A stretch of DNA of 64,000 nt from Chitinophagales bacterium (GTDB lineage: Bacteria; Bacteroidota; Bacteroidia; Chitinophagales; LD1), in the NCBI GenBank assembly GCA_026129525.1, contig JAHCHW010000008.1, positions 1-64,000 on the forward strand, given 5' to 3'. The notes beneath the pieces were generated by a model that saw nothing but the letters and a program-made list of their open reading frames with translations, had not been told where the DNA came from and did not search any database. The translations under genes and the position numbers were made by a program. Of this stretch, positions 52,315 through 62,942 are shown piece after piece (within the stretch, counting starts at the first letter, position 1; the number at the start of each line of letters is the position of its first letter).

Positions 52315-52926
52315 TTACTTTATCTCGAAAGCAAAAACCTGTTCTCCTTCAAGAAACCCCTCCAGCCTGTCGCCAATTTTTACTGGACCGACTCCGGCAG
52401 GGGTACCGGTGTAAATTAAATCGCCTGTTTGCAGCGTAAAAAACAGCGACACGTAAGCAATAATTTTTTCGAACGGAAACATCATCTCGTTGGTATTACC
52501 TTTCTGAACTTCAATGCTGTTGAGTTTCATTGAAAAATTTATGCCGTGGCTAATGTTCTCGCCAACCACTTTTTTGAACTGTCCTATTACCGCGCTTCCA
52601 TCAAACGCCTTGGCAATTTCCCACGGCAATCCTTTTGCTTTTTGTTGACTTTGTAAATCGCGTGCGGTAAAATCAATACCTACGGTTACTTCATCAAAAT
52701 ACTTTCGGGCAAATTTTTCGTCAATGTATTTTCCTTGTTTGCAAATTTTTAAAACCACTTCGGTTTCGTAGTGTAAATCGCTTGTCCACTCCGGATAGTA
52801 AAACGGTTTATTGTCCTTAAGTAAAGCCGTTTGCGGTTTCATGAAAATAACCGGCTTATCGGGTATTTCGTTTTTCAGCTCTATGGCGTGTTCGCTGTAG
52901 TTACGCCCTACGCAAATAATTTTCAT
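52315..52926 (-). CDS. Fumarylacetoacetate hydrolase family protein, 203 aa
   Basis: A single FAH-type domain (MKIICVGRNYSEHAIELKNE, PVIFMKPQTAL, HYETEVVLKI with metal-binding Glu, GIDFTARDLQSQQKAKGLPW, GDLIYTGTPAGVGPV). Length and motifs fit the short FAHD1/YcgM group, which includes acylpyruvases and oxaloacetate decarboxylases. It is 2 bp downstream of pth and probably co-transcribed. Substrate not determinable by sequence. Confidence 0.95.
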   Translation of the reverse strand: MKIICVGRNYSEHAIELKNEIPDKPVIFMKPQTALLKDNKPFYYPEWTSDLHYETEVVLKICKQGKYIDEKFARKYFDEVTVGIDFTARDLQSQQKAKGLPWEIAKAFDGSAVIGQFKKVVGENISHGINFSMKLNSIEVQKGNTNEMMFPFEKIIAYVSLFFTLQTGDLIYTGTPAGVGPVKIGDRLEGFLEGEQVFAFEIK

Positions 52927-52928
52927 GG

Positions 52929-53492
52929 TTACGATTTATTATACTTAGTCATTGCGCGGTCAATGCCTTCAAACATAAAACTGTTTGCAGCTTCGCAAGC
53001 CAGTTTTACTTTTTCGTCCAGCACTTTTATTTCGTCAACGCTCCATTTGCCCAGTACGTAATTTACTTGTTTCCCTTTGGCAAACTCATTTCCAATACCA
53101 AAGCGGAGGCGCGGATAGTTGCCGTTTCCAAGTGTAGCATCAATATCTTTTAGTCCGTTGTGCCCGCCATCGCTGCCCTTTCCGCGAATGCGAATACTTC
53201 CGAAGGGGAGTGCCAAATCATCCAACACCACCAATAAATTTTGCGGCTGAATTTTTAACTCTGTCATCCAGTACCGAACGGCTTTTCCGCTCAGGTTCAT
53301 AAAGGTTGTAGGTTTAATGATGTACACTTTTTTTCCACGGCTGCGGTATTCGGCAAAAAAAGCAAGTCGTTCCAATGTAAACACGGCATTGTTTGCTTTT
53401 GCCAGTTCATCGGCAATTTTAAAGCCAACATTATGGCGGGTGTTTTCGTATTCTTCACCAATATTGCCAAGTCCTGCAATTAAAAAACTCAT
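52929..53492 (-). CDS. pth: Peptidyl-tRNA hydrolase
   Basis: It cleaves peptidyl-tRNAs released from ribosomes. Full-length (187 aa) with GLGNIGEEYENTRHNVGFKI (catalytic His), KPTTFMNLSGKAVRYW, LLVVLDDLALPFGSIRIRGK (Asp) and GSDGGHNGLKDID. It follows rplY after a terminator-like hairpin, and is followed 2 bp later by the FAH-family gene. The rplY-pth neighbourhood is common in bacteria. Confidence 0.98.
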   Translation of the reverse strand: MSFLIAGLGNIGEEYENTRHNVGFKIADELAKANNAVFTLERLAFFAEYRSRGKKVYIIKPTTFMNLSGKAVRYWMTELKIQPQNLLVVLDDLALPFGSIRIRGKGSDGGHNGLKDIDATLGNGNYPRLRFGIGNEFAKGKQVNYVLGKWSVDEIKVLDEKVKLACEAANSFMFEGIDRAMTKYNKS

Positions 53493-53540
53493 GGTGCTAA
53501 AGTGAACAGTTAATAGGGAATAGACAATAGGCTAAAACAA

Positions 53541-53569
53541 AAATGCGCCAGAGCTACTCTGACGCATTT
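53541..53569 (-). terminator. Hairpin terminator after rplY
   Basis: AAATGCG (53541-53547) with CGCATTT (53563-53569) and CAGAG (53549-53553) with CTCTG (53557-53561), one mismatch, CTA loop. On the minus strand it is followed by TTGTTTTAG. It lies 22 bp after the rplY stop, so pth expression needs readthrough or its own promoter. Confidence 0.75.
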
Positions 53570-53591
53570 GTAAACTATTTTTCCGAGGAAA

Positions 53592-54227
53592 TTACTTTTT
53601 CTTCTCTTCCGGTTTTGCAGCGGCAGCAGGAGCAGCAGCGGCAGCAGGAGCAGCGGCAGCAGGAGCAGCTTCTTCCTCTTTAACTGCACGCGGTACAATA
53701 ACGCGGGCAATAGGGTTCGATTCGGAAAGAAGGAAGGAAATGCCGGGCACATTTATATCGCGAATACGCTTAATGTCGCCAAGATCCATTTCTGCTACAT
53801 CTACTTCAATGGCGTTGGGTAAATCTTTCGGTAAAGCCAAAATGGTAAGCCTTCTTAAAACTTGCTCCAACTTACCGCCCGTAGCAACACCTTTGGGTGT
53901 TCCGGTAAGAATTAACGGCACCGATACTTTTACTTTTACGGTATCAACCAGTTCCTGAAAATCTACGTGCAGTAGTTTTTCGCTGATAGGATCGTACTGG
54001 GCATCTTTCAAAATAGCTTTGAACGTTTTACCATCCACCTGCACTTCCGCCAAGCGGAATTCGGGTGTGTAAATTAATTTACGGAACGATGCTTCGGGAG
54101 CATAAAAATTGATGCTCTCGGTTCCTCCGTACAAGTTGCAAGGAACGTTTCCTGCCTTGCGCAGTGCACGCGTAGCCTTTTTACCTAATTCGGTTCTTGG
54201 CGTGCCGTTGATAACAACTGTTTGCAT
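53592..54227 (-). CDS. rplY: 50S ribosomal protein L25 / general stress protein Ctc
   Basis: 5S rRNA-binding ribosomal protein of the long Ctc type. The L25 domain is ~1-90 (RTELGKKATRALRKAGNVPC, YTPEFRLAEVQVDGKTFKAI, DPISEKLLHVDFQEL) and the C-terminal TL5-like beta domain ~95-185 (PLILTGTPKGVATGGKLEQV). The tail is a low-complexity Ala/Pro/Lys stretch (PAAAAPAAAAAPAAAAKPEE), common in Bacteroidota L25. It lies 30 bp downstream of prs on the same strand. Confidence 0.98.
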   Translation of the reverse strand: MQTVVINGTPRTELGKKATRALRKAGNVPCNLYGGTESINFYAPEASFRKLIYTPEFRLAEVQVDGKTFKAILKDAQYDPISEKLLHVDFQELVDTVKVKVSVPLILTGTPKGVATGGKLEQVLRRLTILALPKDLPNAIEVDVAEMDLGDIKRIRDINVPGISFLLSESNPIARVIVPRAVKEEEAAPAAAAPAAAAAPAAAAKPEEKKK

Positions 54228-54257
54228 TGTTTATTTGAATTTAATTGGTTACAAAAT

Positions 54258-55205
54258 TTAAACTGACGGTGTAAGGAACAACGAGTTAATGCTCTTATGC
54301 TCGTGGGTATTCCTTATAGCCTGTGCAAAAAGTTTTCCTACACTTAATGCTTTAATTTTTTTCGATTCCTGTTTGAGGGGAAGTGTATTAGTTACTATCA
54401 ACTCTTTTAATGCACTTTTTTCAATGTTCTCGTATGCTTTGCCCGAAAGTACCGGGTGTGTGCAAAGCGCACGAACACTGGTAGCCCCCTTTTCCATAAG
54501 CAAGTGCGAAGCGTTGCAAAGCGTACCACCGGTATCAATCATATCGTCCACCAGCACCACATCTTTGCCTTCTACATTGCCTATCAATGTCATTTCCGCC
54601 ACCTCGTTGGCTTTTTTGCGGTATTTATCGCAAATCACCATATCGGCATTAAAGTACTGGGCGTAAATTCTTGCGCGTTTTACCGAGCCTACATCGGGCG
54701 AAGCAAAGCAGAGGTTGTTCCACTTTTGCTTTTGAATGTAGGGCAGAAAAATGGCAGAGCCGTTCAGGTGGTCTAAAGGAATGTCGAAGAAACCCTGAAT
54801 TTGCCCGGCATGTAAGTCCATGGTCATTACACGGTCAGCACCCGCAGCCGTAAGCAGGTTGGCTACCAACTTAGCAGCAATACCAACACGGGGGCGGTCT
54901 TTTCTGTCTTGCCGCGCATAACCGAAATACGGAATTACCGCAACAATATAGTCAGCCGAAGCGCGCTTGGCGGCATCAATCATCATCAGTAGTTCCATCA
55001 GGTTATCAGCCGGTGGAGCCGTGCTTTGAATAATGAACACAAACGAGCCGCGTACCGATTCCTTTATTTCGGGCTGAAATTCGCCATCGCTAAATTCAAG
55101 AACGTCAATCTTACCTAACTGTTGCCCATAGTGGTCGGCAATGTCTTCAGCCAAATACTTGGTGGCAGAGCCTGCAAAAAGTTTTACTTCAGTAGTAAGT
55201 ACCAT
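54258..55205 (-). CDS. prs: Ribose-phosphate pyrophosphokinase
   Basis: It makes phosphoribosyl pyrophosphate from ribose 5-phosphate and ATP. Full-length (315 aa from 55205): LKFSDGE-like VLEFSDGEFQPEI, SVRGSFVFIIQSTAPP, DYIVAVIPYFGYARQDRKD, DRVMTMDLHAGQIQGFF, ASPDVGSVKRARIYA, and the PRPP loop DVVLVDDMIDTGGTLCNASH. The start at 55205 (MVLTTEVKLFAGSA) is preferred to the frame opening at 55262 because family alignment begins there and a promoter lies in between. It heads a likely prs-rplY operon. Confidence 0.98.
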   Translation of the reverse strand: MVLTTEVKLFAGSATKYLAEDIADHYGQQLGKIDVLEFSDGEFQPEIKESVRGSFVFIIQSTAPPADNLMELLMMIDAAKRASADYIVAVIPYFGYARQDRKDRPRVGIAAKLVANLLTAAGADRVMTMDLHAGQIQGFFDIPLDHLNGSAIFLPYIQKQKWNNLCFASPDVGSVKRARIYAQYFNADMVICDKYRKKANEVAEMTLIGNVEGKDVVLVDDMIDTGGTLCNASHLLMEKGATSVRALCTHPVLSGKAYENIEKSALKELIVTNTLPLKQESKKIKALSVGKLFAQAIRNTHEHKSINSLFLTPSV

Positions 55206-55233
55206 GGGTGCGTATCCTTTAAAAAAAGGACTG

Positions 55234-55263
55234 CAAAGATATACGAAGGATGTAAAAATCAAA
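55234..55263 (-). promoter_or_regulatory. Bacteroidota-type promoter of prs
   Basis: On the minus strand, TTTG (55260-55263) is followed by 18 bp and then TATCTTTG (55234-55241), an exact TAnnTTTG -7 box. Spacing and boxes fit the sigma-ABfr consensus (TTTG, N19, TAnnTTTG). It is 29 bp before the ATG at 55205. A small TCCTTT/AAAGGA inverted repeat lies between the promoter and the ATG. Confidence 0.75.
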
Positions 55264-55282
55264 GGGCTGTTTAAGCCTCGGG

Positions 55283-56071
55283 TTAATTGGCTTTTAAGTC
55301 CTCTACATCTTTCTTCAAATCTTGCATCATTTGAAGAATGTTTTGGAAGGACAGGTCTGTGCCTTTATTGAGGTGGCTGATGTTTAAAACCGCTCGCCAA
55401 ATTTCCAGTACTTCGTCAATTTTCAGGGCATAAGCGGGGTACGAAGGGTTATCGCTCCGCATAATCAGTGTGCCGTTTTCTTCTACCTGATTAAACACGC
55501 GTTTGTACACAATGCCATCGTGTTTCGACAGCACAATGTACGTTTGCCCATCCTTAATGTTTTTCCAATTATCGAGGTATTCGCCCACTATTACCGAGCC
55601 GGGCTGCACCGGCAGCATGGAATCGCCTTTAATTTCGAAAGCGCGGTAAGTGCCCGAAGGCAAAAACGGCAAGCGAAACTTGTTGAGTTCCTGAATAAAC
55701 TCCGGGTCGGCATAGCCGTTCAGGTAGCCCGCAGCAGCCTTGGCGGGAACCATTTCAATGTTTTCGTTATCCTTACGGTCAACCGTTATAGCCAGCACAC
55801 GCAGGTGCTTGCCTTCCACATCGCTTTGCAACTGTTCTTCGCTGAAAAGCGGCACTTTTTCGGTTTGCCGCAGGTCGCGGGTAATCAAATCATCAATTTT
55901 ATACTTAAACTGTTTCGATAGCTCCAACAACACTTCATACGTTGGTCGGGCGCGCCCTTCTTCGTACGAACCCACTACAGCACGGGTAACACCAAGGGCT
56001 TCCGCCAAATCGTTTTGTGTCCAGCCTTTCAGCTTTCTCAAAAATTTCAGATTGGTTTTAATAAATTCCAT
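55283..56071 (-). CDS. LexA-like self-cleaving repressor (XRE HTH plus S24 peptidase), 262 aa
   Basis: An N-terminal helix-turn-helix of the XRE type (residues ~5-60: LKFLRKLKGWTQNDLAEALG, VTRAVVGSYEEGRARPTYEV) is joined to a C-terminal S24/LexA peptidase. KAAAGYLNGY has the Ala-Gly bond typical of the autocleavage site. IKGDSMLPVQPGSVIVGEY carries the nucleophilic Ser and HDGIVYKRVF the catalytic Lys. The start is set at 56071 (MEFIKTNLKFL); the frame opens 48 residues upstream but crosses the promoter region. It is divergent from dinB with 61 bp between starts. A damage-responsive repressor of dinB and of itself is likely. It differs from classical LexA, whose winged HTH is of another type. 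Confidence 0.93.
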   Translation of the reverse strand: MEFIKTNLKFLRKLKGWTQNDLAEALGVTRAVVGSYEEGRARPTYEVLLELSKQFKYKIDDLITRDLRQTEKVPLFSEEQLQSDVEGKHLRVLAITVDRKDNENIEMVPAKAAAGYLNGYADPEFIQELNKFRLPFLPSGTYRAFEIKGDSMLPVQPGSVIVGEYLDNWKNIKDGQTYIVLSKHDGIVYKRVFNQVEENGTLIMRSDNPSYPAYALKIDEVLEIWRAVLNISHLNKGTDLSFQNILQMMQDLKKDVEDLKAN

Positions 56072-56104
56072 CGCTAAAAATTTTTGTTTGAACGGCGAAT
56101 TTAA

Positions 56105-56126
56105 GCAAAAATAATTAGTATTTTGC
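56105..56126. promoter_or_regulatory. Candidate SOS-like operator between repressor and dinB
   Basis: GCAAAA (56105-56110), 10 nt, TTTTGC (56121-56126) is an inverted repeat in the 61-bp divergent gap. It overlaps an exact -7 box TATTTTTG for the repressor on the minus strand (56106-56113) and ends 6 bp before the dinB ATG. The position suits repression of both genes. Confidence 0.55.
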
Positions 56127-56132
56127 GAAACG

Positions 56133-57353
56133 ATGCAACCCTTCATTCTGCACATGGATCTCGATTCGTTCTTCGTTTCGGTAGAACGATTGCTTGACCC
56201 TTCGCTGGAGGGCAAGCCCGTAATTGTGGGCGGAACGGGTAACCGTGGTGTGGTTTCATCGTGCAGCTATGAGGCTCGCAAGTTTGGCGTACGCAGTGCC
56301 ATGAATTTTAAAAAAGCGCGCTCGCTTTGCCCGCATGGCATTTACCTGCCCGGGCACATGAAAGAGTACGCGCACTACTCCAAAATAGTAACCGATATTA
56401 TTGCCGGGCGCGCTCCGCTTTTTGAAAAAGCATCTATTGATGAGTTTTACATTGACCTTACCGGCATGGATAAGTATTTCGGATGCTGGGAATGGAGCAC
56501 CGCACTCCGAAAAAAAATTATGGAAGAAACCCACCTGCCTATTTCGTTCGGGTTATCGGTAAATAAAATGTTGGCAAAAATGGCTACCAACGAAGCCAAA
56601 CCCAACGGGCAGTTTATGATTGAGTTGGGAAAAGAACAGGAATTTTTAGACCCGTTACCGGTTGGCAAAATTCCGTTTTGCGGAGAGAAGACTGAAAGTT
56701 TTTTGAACGAGCGAGGCATTTATACGATTCGCCAGGTGAGGGAATTTACCCGCGAAGCCATGGAAAACTTGCTTGGTAAAAACGGAGTGTTTTTGTGGGA
56801 ACGGGCGCATGGCAAAGCTTCCGTAACCGTTCATCCTTTCCACGACCCGAAAGGCATGAGTGCCGAACGAACCTTCAGTCGCGACAGCAGCGATGCCGAA
56901 TGGCTGAAAAAGGCGCTTGTAACCCTCAACGAAAAACTCGCGTTCGATTTACGTAGCGAAGGAAAATTAACGCGTTGTGTGGCTATAAAAATTCGCTACA
57001 ACGATTTTAGTACGCATACCAAACAAATTTCTATTCCGCCAACTTCCAATTCAAAACTATTGATGGAAAAAGCTCTGCATCTGTTCAACGAATTTTATAC
57101 GCAGGGGCGAAAGGTGCGCCTCATTGGCTTGCGCTTTACCAATTTGGAAGAAGGAGCATATCAGGTAAATCTGTTTGATGATACCGAGAAAGAAATTCAA
57201 CTTTACAAAGCCATTGATGCCGTAAAGCACAAACATGGCGCTGCAAAACTTACTCTGGCGCAAAATATGGGTATGGAAAACATTAAGCGCAACGACCCTA
57301 AAGCCGACCTCAACAAACAGGTAAAACGCGACAGTTCCAAAACATCAGCGTGA
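56133..57353 (+). CDS. dinB: DNA polymerase IV
   Basis: Error-prone translesion polymerase. FILHMDLDSFFVSVERLLDP has the first catalytic Asp, KASIDEFYIDLTGMD the Asp-Glu pair, SFGLSVNKMLAKMATNEAKP the palm, and KTESFLNERGIYTIRQVREF the thumb. The little-finger domain is ~240-360. The C-terminus is lysine-rich and carries no obvious beta-clamp motif that I can place with confidence. Its length (406 aa) is usual. The divergent LexA-like repressor and the shared palindrome indicate DNA-damage control. Confidence 0.97.
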   Translation: MQPFILHMDLDSFFVSVERLLDPSLEGKPVIVGGTGNRGVVSSCSYEARKFGVRSAMNFKKARSLCPHGIYLPGHMKEYAHYSKIVTDIIAGRAPLFEKASIDEFYIDLTGMDKYFGCWEWSTALRKKIMEETHLPISFGLSVNKMLAKMATNEAKPNGQFMIELGKEQEFLDPLPVGKIPFCGEKTESFLNERGIYTIRQVREFTREAMENLLGKNGVFLWERAHGKASVTVHPFHDPKGMSAERTFSRDSSDAEWLKKALVTLNEKLAFDLRSEGKLTRCVAIKIRYNDFSTHTKQISIPPTSNSKLLMEKALHLFNEFYTQGRKVRLIGLRFTNLEEGAYQVNLFDDTEKEIQLYKAIDAVKHKHGAAKLTLAQNMGMENIKRNDPKADLNKQVKRDSSKTSA

Positions 57354-57427
57354 ACTATTGTGTGCAAAAACTTCAAACACGTATGTTTACACGCAAGCCG
57401 TTGCGAAAAGCGGCATAATTTTTAAGG

Positions 57428-58129
57428 ATGGCGAGTATTAAAGACGACCGCGGGTTTAATCAGGGTTTTGAATTGGTAAAAAGCACCGAAGTGCGTATGC
57501 GTAGGCGTGCCGAGTGGATGGCTTCGGAAATGCAACAACACGAAAACGCCACCTTGCTCGAAATAGGTTGCGGCACCGGTGAGGTAAGTTATTGGCTGGC
57601 GCAGCAAACCAAAGCACAGGTGCTGGGTACCGACCTTTGTGTACCGTTTATTGAAGATGCCCGCAAAAAATTTGTGTTGCCCAATCTGCAATACGAAGTG
57701 CTCGATTTTAATAATCCCGAACAAGTGAAAGGAAGAAAGTTCGACTACATAGTAGGCAACGGTATTCTGCACCATTTGTATTACAAACTTCCCGCAGCAC
57801 TTACTACCCTGCACGAACTGCTTCACCAAAACGGAAAAATTGTTTTTCTGGAACCAAACATTTACAATCCTTATTGTGCCGTTATCTTTAACATAGCGCG
57901 CAACTGGGCAAACTTAGAACCTGATGAAATGGCTTTCTCCAAAAGCTACATTACCCGCCTGTTAAAAGGTGCCGGTTTCGGGAACATTCAGGTTGACTAC
58001 AAAGATTTTTTACTGCCCGGCATTCCTGATTTTCTCATTCAACCCTCTATTACCGTTGGCGATGTGCTCGAAAAAATTCCGGTGGTGAATAAGGTGAGCC
58101 AGAGTTTGTTTATAAGGGCGGAGAAATAA
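57428..58129 (+). CDS. Class I SAM-dependent methyltransferase, 233 aa
   Basis: The Rossmann core is complete: ATLLEIGCGTGEVSYWLAQQ (motif I), VLGTDLCVPFIEDARKKF (acidic residue after strand 2), FDYIVGNGILHHLYYKLP (motif II) and GKIVFLEPNIYNPY (motif III). It resembles small lipid or sugar O-methyltransferases that lie beside glycosyltransferases. It precedes the GT-C gene on the same strand, with the small RNA gene in between on the other strand. Substrate unknown. No membrane segment. Confidence 0.92.
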   Translation: MASIKDDRGFNQGFELVKSTEVRMRRRAEWMASEMQQHENATLLEIGCGTGEVSYWLAQQTKAQVLGTDLCVPFIEDARKKFVLPNLQYEVLDFNNPEQVKGRKFDYIVGNGILHHLYYKLPAALTTLHELLHQNGKIVFLEPNIYNPYCAVIFNIARNWANLEPDEMAFSKSYITRLLKGAGFGNIQVDYKDFLLPGIPDFLIQPSITVGDVLEKIPVVNKVSQSLFIRAEK

Positions 58130-58207
58130 AAAAGGGCAACAACTTTCGCTGTTGCCCGCGCTACTTATCTACCCTCTTGCGGTGGTAAACAAGTAAGGTT
58201 TGGCACC
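58128..58207 (-). ncRNA. Predicted small RNA gene with own promoter and terminator
   Basis: On the minus strand an exact -7 box TATCTTTG (58213-58220) is followed ~6 nt later by ~80 nt that end in a classic terminator: GGGCAACA (58150-58157 read in reverse), a GCGAAAGT loop, TGTTGCCC, then six T. The body folds: ACUU-x-UUUACC pairs with GGUAGA-x-AAGU around a GCAA-containing loop, and GCCCG near the start can pair with CGGGC before the terminator. It contains no start-stop frame of note. The family is not identified. SRP RNA is disfavoured because its GGAAG/AGCAG core is missing. Confidence 0.6.
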
Positions 58208-58212
58208 GGGCG

Positions 58213-58220
58213 CAAAGATA
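58213..58220 (-). promoter_or_regulatory. -7 box of the small RNA gene
   Basis: TATCTTTG on the minus strand matches TAnnTTTG exactly and is identical to the prs -7 box. A TTG lies 21 bp upstream (CTTGAGG), slightly beyond the usual 19-bp spacing. Confidence 0.6.
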
Positions 58221-58294
58221 TAAAACCATATAACACTTCCTCAAGTTTTGAAAACTTCGGAAGTCTTATCATTTTGCCCTTTCAAGTAATTACA

Positions 58295-60277
58295 ATGGCT
58301 AAGCAAACTGCTGCAAAAAGCAAAACTAGTTCGAATACAAAACCAAGCATCGCGGTGTTGGAAAACCTCATTCCCGATGCACTTACCAAGAAAATTTTTA
58401 CGGGCATTGCCGTGGTGTTGGTAATTGCCATGTTGTATTTAAGTAAGGACTACGGCATTACGGGCGATGAAAACTTTCACCGTGTGTACGGCCATCACGT
58501 TTGGCACTTTTACACTTCGCTGGGCGAAGACAAAACCGCCACGCTGCCTTATGGCAACCCCGATTCGCTGATGATGTACTACGGTGGTTTTTTTGATGGC
58601 TCTGCAGCCGCCATTGCCGAAACTTTTCCATCGGTGGACGAATGGCGCATTCGCCACGCATGGAATTCGCTCTTTGCAAGTGCCGCGATGATTCTTGCAG
58701 GATTAGTTGCCGTAGAAATTGCCGGATGGCAGGCGGGTTTAATTGTGCTCCTGTTTATGATTTTTTCGCCCCGCTTTTTTGGCGAAGGCATGAATAACCC
58801 CAAGGATATTACTATGGCAACAGGCTACATTTTGTCGTACCTCTTTATCCTGAAATTCATTAAACAAATGCCCAAGCCTAAACTTTCCACCGCACTGTGG
58901 CTGGCATTAGCAATAGGTATTGCGCTCGGTATTCGTATCGGTGGCTTGCTGTTAATTCCATATCTGTTTTTGTTTTATGGTTTGGCGTTGGTGCAACAAT
59001 ATGGTTTGGGTGAAGTGTTCAACTTCTCAAAATTTAAAGAAAACATACTGCCGAGTTTTCGTTGGGTGCTGCTTGCTTCGGTGTTGGGGTTTGCTTTGGG
59101 CATGTTGTTTTGGCCCTACGGTTTAATAAGCCCTATTAAACATTCTATTGAAACGCTCGGTGTGTCATCTAAATTCCCCGCCACCATCAGTATGTTGTTC
59201 GATGGTAAAAAAATGGTGTCAACCGAAATTCCATGGTATTACATACCCAAGTGGATTTACATTACTACTCCGCTTTTCGGCTTGCTGGGCTTGCTTGCTT
59301 CGTTTGCTATTATTCCGCACATGAAACGAGAAGGAAAACTGTTGCTGTTGAGTTTCATCTTTTTTACACTGGCATTTCCGGTGTTCTACATCATCTACAA
59401 AAAAGCAGTGTTGTACGATGGTATGCGCCACCTGTATTTTGTTTATCCGTCTATCATTATTCTGGCGGGGCTCGCGTTCGATTATTTTATTAGGCTGATG
59501 AAGAAACCTGCAAAGTATGCCGTGGCAGGTGTTGCGATGGTGCTATTGCTGTTGCCCGTACGCTTTATGGTTGCTAATCATCCCAACCAAGCGGTTTATT
59601 TTAATGAACTGATTGGCGGCATTAAAGGTGCGTATGCCAATTACGAAACCGACTACTACATGAATTCGGTAAAGCAATGTGCCGACTGGATTAAGCAAAA
59701 TGAAAAACTTGAAAAAAAGAACGGAGAGAAATTAGTACTACGTTCCAATGCAGTAGCACCATGTAATTTTTACTTTATGAACGATACCGCCAATGTTGGA
59801 GTAGGCTATGTTAGTTATCGCAATCGCGCTTCGGCTTATTCCGATTATCTCATTTTGTACTGCCGCTATGTTGACCGCGATTTGTTACTGAACGGTTGTT
59901 TCCCGCCTGCTCAAACTGTGTTTACCGCACAAGCCGATGGTGTACCACTATGTTGCGTAGTACGTAAGGACGACCAAAGCGATTATCTGGCACAGGAAGC
60001 GCTCAAGAAAAATGACTTTGAAGAAGCCATTCGTTTGCTCGAACCATACTGCGCTAAGTTTCCGAAAGAAGACGTGGCGCTTACCAATTTAGGACTGGCA
60101 TACCTGCAAACCGCACAAGCCGATCCTGCACGCATTGAAAAAGCTATGAATGCATTGAATGCCACACTTGCGTTAAACAAAGAAAATCCCAACGCCATTT
60201 ATTACTTAAGCGTGGCTTACGAAATGACCGGCAACAAAAGTCAGGCGCAATATCTGCGGAGTTTGATTGGGCAGTAG
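58295..60277 (+). CDS. GT-C family membrane glycosyltransferase with C-terminal TPRs, 660 aa
   Basis: A polytopic protein with about ten or more hydrophobic segments. The first loop has KDYGITGDENFHRVYGHHVW, an Asp-Glu motif typical of GT-C enzymes that use polyprenyl-phosphate sugars (PMT/ArnT superfamily). FFGEGMNNPKDITMATGY is another loop near the membrane. Residues ~560-660 hold two or three tetratricopeptide repeats (AQEALKKNDFEEAIRLLEPY, EDVALTNLGLAYLQTAQADP). It may glycosylate an exported lipid or protein. Met at 58295 (MAKQTAAKSKTS) is preferred to 58274, seven codons upstream; both give the same protein body. Confidence 0.9.
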   Translation: MAKQTAAKSKTSSNTKPSIAVLENLIPDALTKKIFTGIAVVLVIAMLYLSKDYGITGDENFHRVYGHHVWHFYTSLGEDKTATLPYGNPDSLMMYYGGFFDGSAAAIAETFPSVDEWRIRHAWNSLFASAAMILAGLVAVEIAGWQAGLIVLLFMIFSPRFFGEGMNNPKDITMATGYILSYLFILKFIKQMPKPKLSTALWLALAIGIALGIRIGGLLLIPYLFLFYGLALVQQYGLGEVFNFSKFKENILPSFRWVLLASVLGFALGMLFWPYGLISPIKHSIETLGVSSKFPATISMLFDGKKMVSTEIPWYYIPKWIYITTPLFGLLGLLASFAIIPHMKREGKLLLLSFIFFTLAFPVFYIIYKKAVLYDGMRHLYFVYPSIIILAGLAFDYFIRLMKKPAKYAVAGVAMVLLLLPVRFMVANHPNQAVYFNELIGGIKGAYANYETDYYMNSVKQCADWIKQNEKLEKKNGEKLVLRSNAVAPCNFYFMNDTANVGVGYVSYRNRASAYSDYLILYCRYVDRDLLLNGCFPPAQTVFTAQADGVPLCCVVRKDDQSDYLAQEALKKNDFEEAIRLLEPYCAKFPKEDVALTNLGLAYLQTAQADPARIEKAMNALNATLALNKENPNAIYYLSVAYEMTGNKSQAQYLRSLIGQ

Positions 60278-60304
60278 AGAGTTTGAACACTTACTTTATA
60301 AACA

Positions 60305-60703
60305 CTACGTAGTCCGGTTAATAATGAATCCGTTTTTTACTTTTTGAAAGTTAATTTTCGGATAATACTCCATAGCACTTGGTGCCGAAAGAAGTAAGAG
60401 CATAGTTTGGTTGCCTACTTTTTCTCTCGTTAAAGCAATCAGTTTTTTACCGATACCAAGATTCCGATACTCATGTCTGATTGCAAAGTCTGGTAAATAG
60501 CAACAGCAGCAAAGGTCAGTTAATGACCTTGAGATACCGACAAGCTTATCGTTGTGCCAGGCAGTAACAATCAAATTTGAATTAGCATACATTTTTGCTA
60601 TCCTTTTCTTATCGTCCGTTGATCGGTTTATACCCGAACTCTTGTAAAGGTCAATTATTGCTTCCGTAACGGGTGTCGTGTTAAGTTTATATGTTATCTC
60701 CAT
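60305..60703 (-). CDS. GNAT family N-acetyltransferase, 132 aa
   Basis: A small GNAT enzyme. The acetyl-CoA loop is R-x-x-G-x-G in YRNLGIGKKLIALTREK, preceded by LPDFAIRHEY. The middle has NLIVTAWHNDKLVGISRSLT and four consecutive cysteines (DLCCCCYLPD), which is unusual. The end (SAMEYYPKINFQKVKNGF) is typical of the family. It converges on the GT-C gene. Substrate unknown. Confidence 0.92.
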   Translation of the reverse strand: MEITYKLNTTPVTEAIIDLYKSSGINRSTDDKKRIAKMYANSNLIVTAWHNDKLVGISRSLTDLCCCCYLPDFAIRHEYRNLGIGKKLIALTREKVGNQTMLLLLSAPSAMEYYPKINFQKVKNGFIINRTT

Positions 60704-62874
<2,171 letters not shown>

Positions 62875-62942
62875 TCCGGTAACCGGTAGATAGTAAATAA
62901 TATTTAGACCAATTCGACCGACCGCTATCTAACTACTAATCT

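Noticed and set aside
58130..58215. A SAM-I riboswitch (minus strand has GGTGCCAAACC and AGATAAG, as in the 3' half of SAM-I)
   Set aside because: The 5' half of SAM-I (the GAGGGA and GGCAACC-containing stems) is absent upstream, and a promoter sits there instead. A free-standing small RNA explains the data better.
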